Shown piece by piece: positions 32,045-42,900 of a stretch of DNA of 64,000 nt. The DNA is from Leishmania donovani (lineage: Eukaryota; Euglenozoa; Kinetoplastea; Trypanosomatida; Trypanosomatidae): assembly GCF_000227135.1 (NCBI RefSeq), contig NC_018238.1, positions 161,945 to 225,944 on the forward strand, given 5' to 3'. The position numbers were made by a program, and so were the translations under genes. How positions within the stretch are numbered: position 1 is the first letter of the stretch; each line of letters begins with the position of its first letter. The notes beneath the pieces were generated by a model. That model had not been told where the DNA came from, made no database searches, and saw only the letters and a program-made list of their open reading frames with translations.

Positions 32045-33781
32045 TCAGTGTTGCGACGCCACCGTCACGTCCTTCACAAATGGATGGCTTCTCAGTTGGC
32101 GGCATGTTGGGCGCTTGACTGGGTTCTCAGTGAGACACTGCTCCAAAAAGCTACGGAATTCACTTGAGACGCTCACCTCGTCCAGCATGTCAAGGATTGG
32201 CCCAAAGCCCTTGTACTGGTCGCGGAACACTTGGCTTGTGCAACTGGCCCCACCGGTGGCCCTCGAGCCAGGTGCGCTGCTGGCGTGAAATCTGGCACGC
32301 GGCTTACCGTCGCTGTCAGCATGCAGAGGGTTGTCCGTTCCAGTCGGGTAACAAGAACCAGAAGCTCCAAATGCGTCGTTGACATGCATGTCAACTAGAC
32401 TCCGCAATGTGAACTTTCGACGGTACCCGTTCAGGATCATACTGGGATACTGCCGCTCCAGTGGCCTCCAAGGCAACGTTCCCGTTGCCATGTGGAACGC
32501 CGTGATGCCGAGCGACCATACATCGTTGCTTGTCAGTGTCCCCAGCCCCAGGCAGCTCTCTGGGGACATGTACATAACCGTACCCCTCTCCGAGAAAATA
32601 TTCTGTTGCTGTTTCCTTTCGGCGGCAAGATCCCGCAGAACGTCTTCGATGGGTGTAGCCGGGGCAATATCGGTCAAGTCAATGATTTGATACTTGAACT
32701 CAGCGTAGTAGGCACTAGAGTCGTCGAAGATGAGAATGTTGTGCGGTTTTACGTCGTTGTGAACGCAGTTGTGGTCCTCGTGAACGCACTGGAGCGCCGA
32801 CAATATCTCCGCCATGCACCGCTTGATTTCCGACTCTGGAAATGGACCACTGCGCTTCAGCACATCTGCAACACTCCCTGTGACACTGCGCGCCAACACT
32901 AGGTGCGCGTACACCATCGCCTTCTCTGCACTGCGGAAGCCAGCTAGGCGTGGCATGTACGTGCCTGCGTAGTAGCTGTGCACTATTCCAGGATGCACCA
33001 TATTCAAGCGCAGATTCACCGCCAGCTCGTACAAGTCGTGCAGCCTTCTATCTTTCGCATTGTAAGTGACCTCCTTGATTGCGACCGGAACCTTGGCGAG
33101 GCACACCTCGCTGCCGTCCATCGCGTCCGTGACAACCATCCACCCCTCGTAAACCAACGCGGTCGCACCGCGGCCGAGGTACAAGCCACCAGTATCGATG
33201 TACACCCGTTTCCCGCCAAAGATGCCGCATTCCCAGTGGCCGTTGAGGTGGGGAAAAAGGGCAACGTCACGCTCCCTGTTTCCGAGAGCGGCGTGAGAGG
33301 TGGCTTTCATGTCTGTGCTCTGCTTGCTTCGCTCCTTCGCGGCGTTCTCGGACAAGTACCCCAGACCACTTGCGTTGGAGCTACTCTCCGCCTCTACGTG
33401 CAACATGGAGCAGAATGAGACGTCCGAATTGTCGTCCATCAAAGGTATGAAGAGGGGTAGATCCTCATTGCTACCACGGCTGATGGTGGGATCCGCTATT
33501 GGACGTCCGACAGGCTCCTCCCTGTCTGCATTCGCTGCGCTCCGAAGGGCACAATCGTGGTGGCTTGTGTCTTCGCACGGCTGTGAAGCGGGCACTTGTG
33601 TCGATTCGTCAAGCCCACGCATGGCAGCATCTATGATTCGGCCCAGATGGCAGATGGCAAGCAGACTTTTGTACCGGCACTCTTCGAAGACCGCGTACAC
33701 AGAGGGGTCCATGTTTGCCAGCCTCTGCTTCTGCCTCTCCAAGGGCGGCACCGCAGAAACTCCTACAAAGGCAATCGACAT
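32045..33781 (-). CDS. Serine/threonine protein kinase, divergent (HND, DLT)
   Basis: A 578-residue protein with a 190-residue Ser/Asp-rich N-terminal region and a C-terminal kinase domain. The Gly-rich loop is at 203-210 (GRGATALV), the ATP-binding lysine is Lys236 (VAIKEV), and the catalytic loop VHNDVKPHN at 340-348 has HND in place of HRD, with Asp343 kept. The magnesium-binding motif is DLT (368-370) instead of DFG. The APE position reads SPE (406-408) and subdomain IX is DVWSLGI (420-426). All essential residues are present, so it should be active. HRD to HND removes the arginine that normally contacts activation-loop phosphate, suggesting activity without loop phosphorylation (inference). 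An insert (about 375-398) lies between DLT and SPE, and another of about 60 residues, Ser/Gly-rich, near 465-525. The group resembles STE kinases, without certainty. Confidence 0.9.
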   Translation of the reverse strand: MSIAFVGVSAVPPLERQKQRLANMDPSVYAVFEECRYKSLLAICHLGRIIDAAMRGLDESTQVPASQPCEDTSHHDCALRSAANADREEPVGRPIADPTISRGSNEDLPLFIPLMDDNSDVSFCSMLHVEAESSSNASGLGYLSENAAKERSKQSTDMKATSHAALGNRERDVALFPHLNGHWECGIFGGKRVYIDTGGLYLGRGATALVYEGWMVVTDAMDGSEVCLAKVPVAIKEVTYNAKDRRLHDLYELAVNLRLNMVHPGIVHSYYAGTYMPRLAGFRSAEKAMVYAHLVLARSVTGSVADVLKRSGPFPESEIKRCMAEILSALQCVHEDHNCVHNDVKPHNILIFDDSSAYYAEFKYQIIDLTDIAPATPIEDVLRDLAAERKQQQNIFSERGTVMYMSPESCLGLGTLTSNDVWSLGITAFHMATGTLPWRPLERQYPSMILNGYRRKFTLRSLVDMHVNDAFGASGSCYPTGTDNPLHADSDGKPRARFHASSAPGSRATGGASCTSQVFRDQYKGFGPILDMLDEVSVSSEFRSFLEQCLTENPVKRPTCRQLRSHPFVKDVTVASQH

Positions 33782-34249
33782 GGTGGCCCATCCAGCCCTG
33801 TCACTATCTCGCTTGTTTGCACCTATTTGTGTAGACGTTTCCTTCGCTCCACCACCCTTGCTTCACATTCGGTGAGACCAGGAAAGAAATCAAGCACGCG
33901 AGAAGAAAGCAAGATAGACTTGGGCGAATGTAGTGCCATCAATGTAAACTCAAGCGTCTGTGCGGATGTACGAAAAAAGAAAAACAGCAGAGGAGGAGGG
34001 CTGAGCATACACACAGACACGAAAAAAAAAAAGAAAACAACAAGAGAATCAGTTGATGCTTTTTCACACCTTTTCCTTCTTTTTGTTTTCGTCTCTGAAA
34101 GGGTGCAGAGAGGAAAAAGACGTCTATGTGAAAAAACAGCAAGAAAAGCAGCGGTGCGCACCGGAGAAAATGTATATATGTGTATACAGAATAACAGAGA
34201 GAGAGCGTGGGGCAGATAAGATAAAAGTTAGAACATCCTCGTCGCCTGG
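33782..34249. other. Kinase 5' flank
   Basis: No gene found. An A-run at 34021-34034 gives a T-run on the minus strand. Other purine-rich plus-strand blocks (33960-34170) supply pyrimidine tracts for trans-splicing. Confidence 0.5.
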
Positions 34250-35260
34250 CTACCACTTTTTCTGCCCCGTACCGCGTAAGAAGTGCGCTGCGGGATAGAG
34301 AGAGCGTAGTAGCCAAGGGTGATGTACAAACGTGCATGCATTTCCATACGGACATGCACGGGGAAGAGCGGCGTGAACCTGTTTCGGCCGCTCTTTGCAA
34401 GCCTTGGTCAGCCAACAGTGGCGTGCCAGCGCCAAGGCGAGGTTCAAAGGGAGTCCCGCTCCCATCATCTGCGCCGTGAAGTGCGTCAGCGCCCGGCGTT
34501 TGATTACGCTGTCACCGGGAGCACAGCGGCCGTGACAACTCCCAAACTCCCGCGGTCGCAAGGTTGAAGCGCAGGGTTTCTCTCCTGCCGCACTTGCGTC
34601 GCAAGTACTCTGCAATGGCGGGTTTCAGGCCACCCGCCACGACGACTAAAGGCTCGGCGGGAGAGAGAGTGTGCAACTGATGCTTGCCACCGCACCGAAG
34701 CTAGGAATGACTGTGCTGCCCCCCTCCCTCAAGAAACATTGGTCCGCTCCGTCATCCTCGAAAGATCATCCCATCACGGCGCCGTCTTCCAGGCCAGAAG
34801 AAGCGCGATTCAGAGCATCCCTGGCGGCCCACTCGCCATCGGGAGCAACACATCTCGGAAGACAGGTGGCGCCTCGTTCCTTTTTTTTGCTGTGACTCGG
34901 CCATTCCGCGCCGGATCCCTTTTTGGGTCGACATCATCGCCTGGTACGCGGCCCCCCCTTGGGTTGCGCCGTGGCGCGCCGCGTCAAGATCTACCATTTG
35001 TAGAACGATATTCCTGACGAGCCCGTTCTGTGTCGTGCGGGGGGTGGTCTTTCTCCCGAAGCGCGGGGCTCACCGCTTATATGCCACGCGGTGCGCTCCT
35101 CAGGCCCTCTTTGGGCCGCCGAAAGGCAGCGTGGCGTTCGCTGCTTATCGGTGACGGGTTGGGCGTATCACCCCGCTTGATCGCCAGTGGAGCTGGAGCG
35201 CCTTTGTCGGCGCTGGCGAAGCCCCATGCCAAAAGCACATCAAGAGACAGGTGACCGCGC
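34250..35260 (-). pseudogene. Possible decayed gene with a CCCH-like motif
   Basis: A GC-rich block within AT-richer intergenic DNA. One minus-strand frame reads protein-like but is broken by stops: FASADKGAPAPLAIKRGDT in a neighbouring frame, then DGEWAARDALNRASSGLEDG, SFEDDGADQCFLREGGST and, at 34468-34250, ALPRACPYGNACTFVHHPW. The last has the C-x5-C-x3-H half of a CCCH zinc finger, but the first cysteine at the expected spacing is absent. Either a relic of a zinc-finger gene or chance. The block could also be a degenerate retroelement. Confidence 0.25.
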
Positions 35261-36703
35261 TGTATGTTTGTTCGTGCGTGCCTTCGTGTACGCATGTGGA
35301 TCGCGAGAACTGCGTAGAAGCGCGCGGAGATATGGAAATCGTTTTTTCTCTAAGGGAGAAACATGCGACAGAAGAGGGCTAGAGTGCTCTCTGGCATGAG
35401 GAATATGCAAGGAGAGAAGCATTCAACATGAGCAACGAGTCGTGCTTTCAAAGAAAAAATAGGACCGCCAGAAAGGGTAAAGGCAAACACATGGAGACTT
35501 CACCTCATGAAAAAAAAAAGAATAAAAGCGGCAATACCATAGCCGAAGGACAGGGAGGGTGAGAAGAAGAGCACAGAAGTAAACACAGTAAAACAGTCTC
35601 AAAGGACTTGAGCAAAAGGGAACTTAACAGAGGCTATAGTGTAACACATAGAAAAGAACAAACCAAAGAGCGGGAGACAAATCAGGGGGAGAAACTAGGC
35701 TAGCGTAACGACACGGCACACTCAGCGTCGCTGCGTGTTGCACCATCGTGAACACATACGCGAACCAGCGCAAACAATGAGAAACAAGGGATAAAAATTG
35801 TGAGAGAAAAAAGACAGCGGGCGAAGTGCTGATGTGTGTGGGGGGAGGGGGAGAAAAAGGCGAGCGGAGCGGCAAAATGGAAGGGGGCAACTAAGCGGTA
35901 ATAAACGAAGAGATCGCAAAGTGTGCCCACTGAGGTTTGCAAGAGTAGCTGGAAGAAGAGCGCATACGCGTGTAGTTGTATGCTCTCGCCTGTGTGTGTG
36001 TGTGTGTGTGTCCAGAAGAGAGAAGTGGGTAAAGCTAACGTGACGCTCGATCCACTGCGACACAACCGCACATGTGTGAAAAAGACGACGAAGCTACGAC
36101 GGCGCCAAAGACACGGAAAGGAAAAGGAAGAGAAAGGTGGCAAAGAAAAAAGAGGGACAGTTGTCATACACCCCCTCCCACACACACACACACACATATA
36201 TATATCAGCTGGTGAGGGACATCATATGTACTTACACTCCTTCGCGTTAAAGGAGGGAGAGCAAGCGCGTTTGAGAGGGAAAAAGGTGAGTTGTTCATTT
36301 TCCACCGAGCACCCTCCAATGCCGCAAGCGCACACACAGGAAAGGGTCGATGGGCCAATAAAATGCTCTTCGTCTGTTTCTTTGATTGTTCTTGTTTTTT
36401 GTTTTCAGAGTACCTGTCACACAAAGAGCATACCGCTAACGAAGAAAAGGAAAAGGAGATGGGGGTATGGAGAGCTAGCATGACAGAACCAGGTAGTAGC
36501 CGTTATAAATGTGCTAAGCAGTTCTAGGCGAAAGTGAAAAGCAGGCCTCCAGCTCTTCTCCCACTTGCATGATGTAAGTGACTGCAAACTATTGGGTGGT
36601 ACAAAATCGTAGCGGTGCTTGTCTCCTTTTGCGTTCTCCTCGATGTGGTCCACACCTCTGAACGTAACTGTTTCACTCGACAAGCGTGGACTGCGAGAGC
36701 ATA
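35261..36703. other. Non-coding, purine-rich on plus
   Basis: No gene found. Strongly purine-rich on plus for much of 35430-35700 and 36060-36180. A GT run lies at 35994-36012 and a CA/TA run at 36180-36206. Expected to include the 3' UTR of the 132-residue protein gene. Confidence 0.5.
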
Positions 36704-37102
36704 CTAATCGAACCAGCGCCGGCCACCAGACATGTTCGGCACCGTCCAGCCGTCTTGGTACTGCCACAAATGGTGCGGGGTGCCACCCGCATTACCGAAG
36801 AAAAAGTGATGTGGCGTTCCCGGCGGCACTTCCTTCATAAATGGGTGTGGAAGGCCAAAGAGCATATCATACGCTACGCAGAATACAAAGAAGGCCACAG
36901 ACGAGCGGTAGAAGAGCCACTCAAACGGGATTTGAAACGGCCAGCCGAGGGCGTGCTTGGTTACATAAAACCCGCCTGCGGTAGGCGCCAAGCTGATTTG
37001 CTTCTGATGCTCGCGGTACGGAAATGTGCGCCTCGGCACCCCATACGGGTAAAGCTCCTTCACGCTGAAGCCACTCCGCCTCGTCAGCGTAGAGCGAAGC
37101 AT
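36704..37102 (-). CDS. Small one-helix membrane protein, likely mitochondrial
   Basis: A 132-residue protein of unknown family. The N-terminus (MLRSTLTRRSGF) is basic and free of acidic residues, as in a mitochondrial presequence. One hydrophobic helix lies at about 62-84 (LFYRSSVAFFVFCVAYDMLF) and is followed by a Pro/His/Gly-rich tail (PPGTPHHFFFGNAGGTPHH). Size, single helix and aromatic content resemble the small accessory subunits of respiratory complexes in trypanosomatids, but I see no diagnostic motif. The gene is supported by a pyrimidine tract and AG (about 37126) on the minus strand just upstream, with the chosen ATG being the first after it. Confidence 0.7.
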   Translation of the reverse strand: MLRSTLTRRSGFSVKELYPYGVPRRTFPYREHQKQISLAPTAGGFYVTKHALGWPFQIPFEWLFYRSSVAFFVFCVAYDMLFGLPHPFMKEVPPGTPHHFFFGNAGGTPHHLWQYQDGWTVPNMSGGRRWFD

Positions 37103-37715
37103 GCTGGGGCGAACGTGCTCTACTAGAAATGAACAAAAGCGACTAATGGGATAGAAACGTACAGCATCACACTATGAACGATACTGAGTCTTGTGTGCTA
37201 TGGTGCGTGTGGTTTGCTTTTGCGTTTATAATCGATGTAATGAGGCGCACATAGAGGGGCAAGGATAGAGAGAGGGAGTCATAATTTATAACAGGACAAA
37301 GGTGCCCGAGGAAACAGAGTTTTCACTCACCGCCCATTGCTAGTCATTCCATGACTGGCACGCGTGCGCATTGTCGTCTGACGAGATGCGAGCACCGCGT
37401 GCGCAAATATCGACTCAAGTCCGCCCGGCCCCTCGTAAGCTACTCAAGGGAGTGTGCGTTTTGCCGCAGCGTACGTTATCTTGACGTAGGTTGTAACACG
37501 CATAACCCGACTCACCGGGGTCCTCCCCACTTCGTATGTGCGAGGGTGTCGCCGCATCGCCAAGCTTCGCCTTCGCATCAAGGCGAAGCCCATAGGGCAC
37601 CACTAGGCGCACCATTGGGGAAAATGAAACCCTCAGCACCATGTAGCACGCTCCAAAGAACAAAACGGTATTTTACATCTGTACATGTGCGCAGAAAAAG
37701 GGCGTATACGCGATA
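37103..37715. other. Intergenic
   Basis: No gene found. Holds the 3' UTR of the TPR gene and the splice signal of the downstream small-protein gene. Confidence 0.5.
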
Positions 37716-38939
37716 TCATGCCGCGGATCTCGCCATGTCTTTCAACTTCTGCAGCTCATTCAACCGAATAGCCAGTACGCTGTTGAAGGTGTCCATGTTT
37801 TCAAGCGGCGGCGCCTCCCCCTCCTCGACAAGGCCCGGTCTCTTTGCCACGATCTCCTGAGCGAGCTTCAGATGCTCCTCCGCCCTGTTGATGTTCTTGC
37901 TCAAAAGTGCGCAAATGCCGATGTTCAGCACCACGGTCGCATCCGCCGTGAGTATCTTTGCCTCCGGGCTGCGGTCTAGCAACATAGTGAAATCGCCATC
38001 AGCCAGCTTCAACAGCTTCGCTGCCTTCTGCGCTTCCTCCTCCTCCTCAATTTGCTGGCGCACCTCGGCCTTCACCTCCTTGAGAGTCGTCGCGCCGCCA
38101 GGGACTCGACTAATAGTCGAGGAGGCCGCTTCTGTCATGTGTTGGGTTGAGCTGCCATGCACTGCCTTCGCCGCGTCGGCAGATGCCTCCGGCGCGTCGC
38201 TGTCAGAACTCCCTTCGCTCTCCTCTCGCCGCAGAATTGACCTCTCCGCCATGTGCAACGCTGTGCACCCACGGCGAAACCTCGCGTAGGCATAGCCTTC
38301 ACTACTGTCGAGCGCCTTTCCGTAGCACTCGATCGCCTTCTCCAAGTGGCCTTGGACCTCGTACGCCTTGCCCAAGTTTGCCATAGCGTAGTAGTTGGCC
38401 TCGTTGAGGCGGACCGCGGCGCTAAAGTCACGCACGCAGGACTCAAAATGAACGGAGCGCAAGCGCAACCCCGGTACGCTGCTCTGCAGAACACAAAGAC
38501 CGCGCATGTTGTACGCATGATCGTTTTCTGGATCTAGCGAGATAATACTAGTATTGTCTTCGATGGCGTGCAGGTAATCGTGCAAGGTTTGGAAGCAGTT
38601 TGCGCGCCATTCAAGAGCCTGCACGTTTGTTGGCTCCAAGTCCAGCGCGTGAGAGTAGCACTCGATCGCTTCCTTGTACATTCCCTGCATTCGGTTCCAT
38701 TGCCCGAGCAGGAAGAACGCAAGCGAGCTTGCGTCGTATGCCTCAATGGCAGCATCCAGTGCCGTTTTGGCCTTGGTGAAGTTTGGCTCCGCGCTACGAC
38801 CTGTCGGTTCTAGATATCCTCGGGCCTCAGCACATTTTTCGTAGCACTCCCTCATACGCGCCTCGAGCAGCTGCCTTTCCTTCTTGGCTTTTGCCCTCTG
38901 AGCCTTTGCCGCGGACTTGAACAAACCTTTCGGAGGCAT
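37716..38939 (-). CDS. Tetratricopeptide (TPR) repeat protein
   Basis: A 407-residue soluble protein. After a short basic N-terminus (MPPKGLFKSAAKAQRAKAKK) tandem TPR units run from about residue 55 to 235. The clearest are GMYKEAIECYSHALDLEPTN, HDYLHAIEDNTSIISLDPEN and GHLEKAIECYGKALDSSEG, each with the W/L-G-Y-A-P spacing of the 34-residue helix pair. A low-complexity acidic/Ser linker (about 240-290) follows, then a Glu-rich coiled stretch (IEEEEEAQKAAKLLKLADG) and a helical end with a further TPR-like unit (NINRAEEHLKLAQEI). TPRs mediate protein-protein contacts; no catalytic domain is present and the partner is unknown. The start is the first ATG of the frame. Confidence 0.88.
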   Translation of the reverse strand: MPPKGLFKSAAKAQRAKAKKERQLLEARMRECYEKCAEARGYLEPTGRSAEPNFTKAKTALDAAIEAYDASSLAFFLLGQWNRMQGMYKEAIECYSHALDLEPTNVQALEWRANCFQTLHDYLHAIEDNTSIISLDPENDHAYNMRGLCVLQSSVPGLRLRSVHFESCVRDFSAAVRLNEANYYAMANLGKAYEVQGHLEKAIECYGKALDSSEGYAYARFRRGCTALHMAERSILRREESEGSSDSDAPEASADAAKAVHGSSTQHMTEAASSTISRVPGGATTLKEVKAEVRQQIEEEEEAQKAAKLLKLADGDFTMLLDRSPEAKILTADATVVLNIGICALLSKNINRAEEHLKLAQEIVAKRPGLVEEGEAPPLENMDTFNSVLAIRLNELQKLKDMARSAA

Positions 38940-39910
38940 GGCGACGTGCTGCCGGACTGTGTGAAAGAGCTATTAGATGCGCAGTGCGCGGGAGACAAAG
39001 AAAAAAAAGCGCTCGGCTTCAGCGAAAACGCTCCGGCGATGCAGATGACTAGATACGCAAGACACCAGACGGTCGTGATTCTCATCCCAAGGGCAAATGA
39101 TGTGTAAAGCACAAGAGGAAGCAAGTAGTTGAAAAGTGGTCTGATGAAGTAGTAAGAGAAGCATATGTGACACATCCTCTCCCCTCCATTTCGCGCTACC
39201 GCAGCGAATGAACTGCACGGACCCACGCCTCCGACCTCATCAAAGCTGCGGCAGGAGCTTACTGAAGGCTGGTTTGAAGGGATGAAAGTATCTGGACAAT
39301 CGCACGGCGATCGCCATGACGCGCAGCAGCGTCGTCGTATTTGCCCCTGCTAATTTGTACGATTTGCTTCGCTTTCTAGAAAAGGGTTACTTAATCTTGT
39401 AGGTTTTAATAAACAAGGAAAAACGGTGATGATGGTGTGAATAGTGAGGACGCACGGCACAACACGGCGGAGAGAGTTGAACAATGCGTGCCAGTGTTTA
39501 GTATCCATTTGATAATTAAGAGCGTGCGGCCGCAAAATTCAGCGAATCTGCGTGCTTGCTCCTCTTTTCAAGTAACTCTTAAGTAAGCCTTCTTGAGTCC
39601 TCACTCCAGATTAAAGAAAAACAATTATCAATCAGAGCGTACCTCACAGACTTCCGTAACGAGAACAAAAGAAGAGAGAACCAGTCACACAAAAAAAAGG
39701 TGGAGAGCTGAAAAAGAAGAAAAAAGCTACCGTAAGTCATAGGGCTCAGTGGTATGTGTGCTGGAGAGAAGGACCAAGAAAAGAAAGCAAAACAAGCCGT
39801 CTTGCGTAACTGGGCCCCCGCCGCTGCGCTTTGATCATCAGCGGCGAACGAGCAAAGCAAAAAGAAAAAGCCAAAGCAGCAACCTCCCCCAGCGGATGGC
39901 GTTCAGCACT
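38940..39910. other. Intergenic
   Basis: No gene found. AT-richer than coding DNA. It spans the TPR gene's 5' region and the 3' UTR of the large methyltransferase gene. Confidence 0.5.
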
Positions 39911-42900
39911 TCAAGCAGTATCTGATTTGCGTGCAGGCGAGAACGGTGCCAGCTCGTTGCTCTCTTTCTTGAATGCAAATGTTCGCCGCGCGCACAGGTA
40001 CTCCTTCTCATCCGCGGAAGGAACCTTGGTCCAGCTGGGATCCTTCTCAATCAGCTCGCGAAACGTCAAGTAAGCCTCGGAAACTGCATGAAGCCCATAC
40101 TCCGAGGCCACCGCTATCAAGAAATCAATGGGAATGACGTTCACGTCACGCATTGGTCCGTTGTTGGTGGTGAACTGGAAAGTGTGACCGATGCGAGGAA
40201 CAGAGTCGACGGACCATCCCGCCTTCATGATGCTATTTGCGTACTTCTTTCCCTTCGCAAAAAGAACGCTAGCGTCGATAAACATACCGAGAAAGGTACC
40301 ACCAGGAACCAGGGCGTTTGCGATGCTGCCCAAAAAATGACGCGCCTTTTCCTCGCTGCAAAACGCGTGGTGAAGCCCAGCGAAACAGTTGATGACATGA
40401 AACTGTCGGGGGTGGATTTTCACAATGGTGCTCATCCAAAAGTCTTCGGAAAACACATCGCCGCAGATGACGTCGTAGCGTGCCTCAGTTGGCATTTCCT
40501 TCGAGCTGGAAATGACGCTCGTTGTCGCATCAACCACGCTGCGCTTCAGATCGATGCCCACATAGCGCAAGGTCTTATTGCGCATCCACTTACGCACAAC
40601 AGACCCGCCACAACACAAATCCAAAACATCGTTCGACGGCGTCTTCGGATTCATCAGATCGATCAAGAGAGATACACATCGGGTGGTCACCTGCTGTGTG
40701 AAAGTCGCGTTTGGCGGCGGTGGCACGTGATAGCCGATTTCAGCGTCCGTGTTGAAGGTCGAAAACGCCCTCCAGCACTCTTCACAGTAGAAAAGATTGC
40801 TGGTGCCGTCCAGCATGCCCAGCGCAAAAGCACGCCCGCAGTACATGCAATCGCCGTGGCCCGTCTCGATCCAGCAGTTCTTGCACCAGTACGCATTGTG
40901 CCTACTATTCCGCCTCCCCACGTCGTTCACCTTGTGGCACCGTTCGCACTGATAAGAAGGCGCCTTCAAAAGCCACAGCATCTCGTCCTGCGTCACGCCA
41001 GGGCTATGAACAAGCTCATCAACGTGATCAAATGAGTCTGCCTCGCAGTTTTCGGCGGCGTCAAAGTCCTGCAAAACATCCCACCAGTGAGCGCCATCGT
41101 CGGCACGGCGAAGCAGACATTCTACAATTGAACCCACAGCCAGCGTGGGGTACGCCTCCCTCTGATAATCTGCGAATTCGCCTTCGTAGGGGATGATTAT
41201 CCTGTTGTGGACGCTGTTGGAAGAGACCCCAAGGTAAGCGCGGTCAAAACCCTCGTTCATTTCGTTTGCGACCACAACTTTTTCGACCGAAAAACGCACA
41301 GTGAGGGACGTTGGAGGGAGCCAGACGAACGTGGGAAATACCGAATCGTCATCCAGCTGTATCGATGGTGTAAACACGAGGCCCATATTGCTGTGATCGA
41401 AGACTGGGGTATCGACGAGTTTCTTGGAGGAATCTAACGGAAGACATTCTGCTTTAAGAATAACAATGTGCGCAGGATGGGCGTGCGGCCATGTGCTTTC
41501 GTCCTCAATTCCAACACTGTTCAGCATGCGCATGCGTTCAGCAAACGGGATGCCTTTGGTCTCCTTGCCTTTGAAAAGCAAAACGTCGTCTATGATGATG
41601 CGATAATCCAGGCTGCTTCGATACGAAGGGGAAACCGTGCCTTTGAACACACAATTAATCACCGGATCTACGGCTCCACCAAAACAGAGGGGAAGGCCAA
41701 AGACGCTGTGATGGGCAACGTCGAACCCGAAAATGTTGCCCTTTGCATCTGTTCCAACAACAACAGGCGTTCCCACAGCTTTTCGGTGAACCGTGTACGT
41801 ACCTCGCGCAAAACTGTCTGCAGCGTCCGCAAATGACATGCGCGTCAACATCTGAACTGGAGAAAGATGTTTTCGAACACGTTGCCATAGTTCCATTGCG
41901 CTAGCGGCTGATGCCCAAGCCCAGCACGGCAGAACTTTCTTCACATGCGAAGGAACGCCCCCGTAATATGTGTGGTTTGTGTCAAGTGACAAATCTGCGG
42001 CCAGCATTGCGTCAAGATTGCTGCACACATAAAACGGTGCGCTTTTGTTGCGACTCAGCAATTCTCTCGTCGCCGCATCGAGAGAGGAGGTAGAAAATGA
42101 AACTCCAATGACGCTAGCGCTACAATCATCACACAAAAGTCCAATATACCAAATTATGTCCCAAAGCGGAATGGTAACTGGGTTCTCGCTCGCTGCCGGA
42201 TCAACGTGCAGGTGCAAAACGTGAATTCGGTCCCACTTTACATCTCCGTTGAGTATCTCCAAGAGTTGCGTCTCGACGTCGCGCAGCGCCTTCCACGCCT
42301 CGAAAAAATCGTCTGCCCGATACTTCATTTCCAGTGAAAAATCGGCTCGCCGATCCTTTATTGCACTAAGCTTCGCCTCCTCACCGACAGTGATCATGAC
42401 GCCTAGCTGCAAATGAGGACTGCAGAGGTACGGCACCACCGATTTCATGCGCACAATGCGCGCAACGGAAACAGGAGACTCAGACATGATGCCCCCAACC
42501 ACCACCTCTAGCGATTCAGGTGAAGTGCACGCTGCGAAAAAATAGTGCCGGTATGTCCCGTTCGTCTGAATTCCGCCCATGCCAACCACCGATCGACTGT
42601 AGCCGATTGCTGACACGCTAGCATTTTCCGAAACGGCCGCAAAAAATGCTTCCCAGGCGTTTGCCAGAAAAATGGCGACGTCGCCGTTGAATTCAGTTGG
42701 TAAATCTAGGTGCACGAGAAGACCGCGAGAATCATTTAAATGTGCGACAGCGGTAAGTTCCGTGTATAGCGTCAAGATAGACCGTGAAAGCAAAAAACCC
42801 GACGAAACATGCTCTTCGTCGCCATTTGACGGGATATTGCTCGACACCATAAACTGCCCGTTAAGAAAGTACTGCAGTGAGTCGTCATCCAATCCACCAC

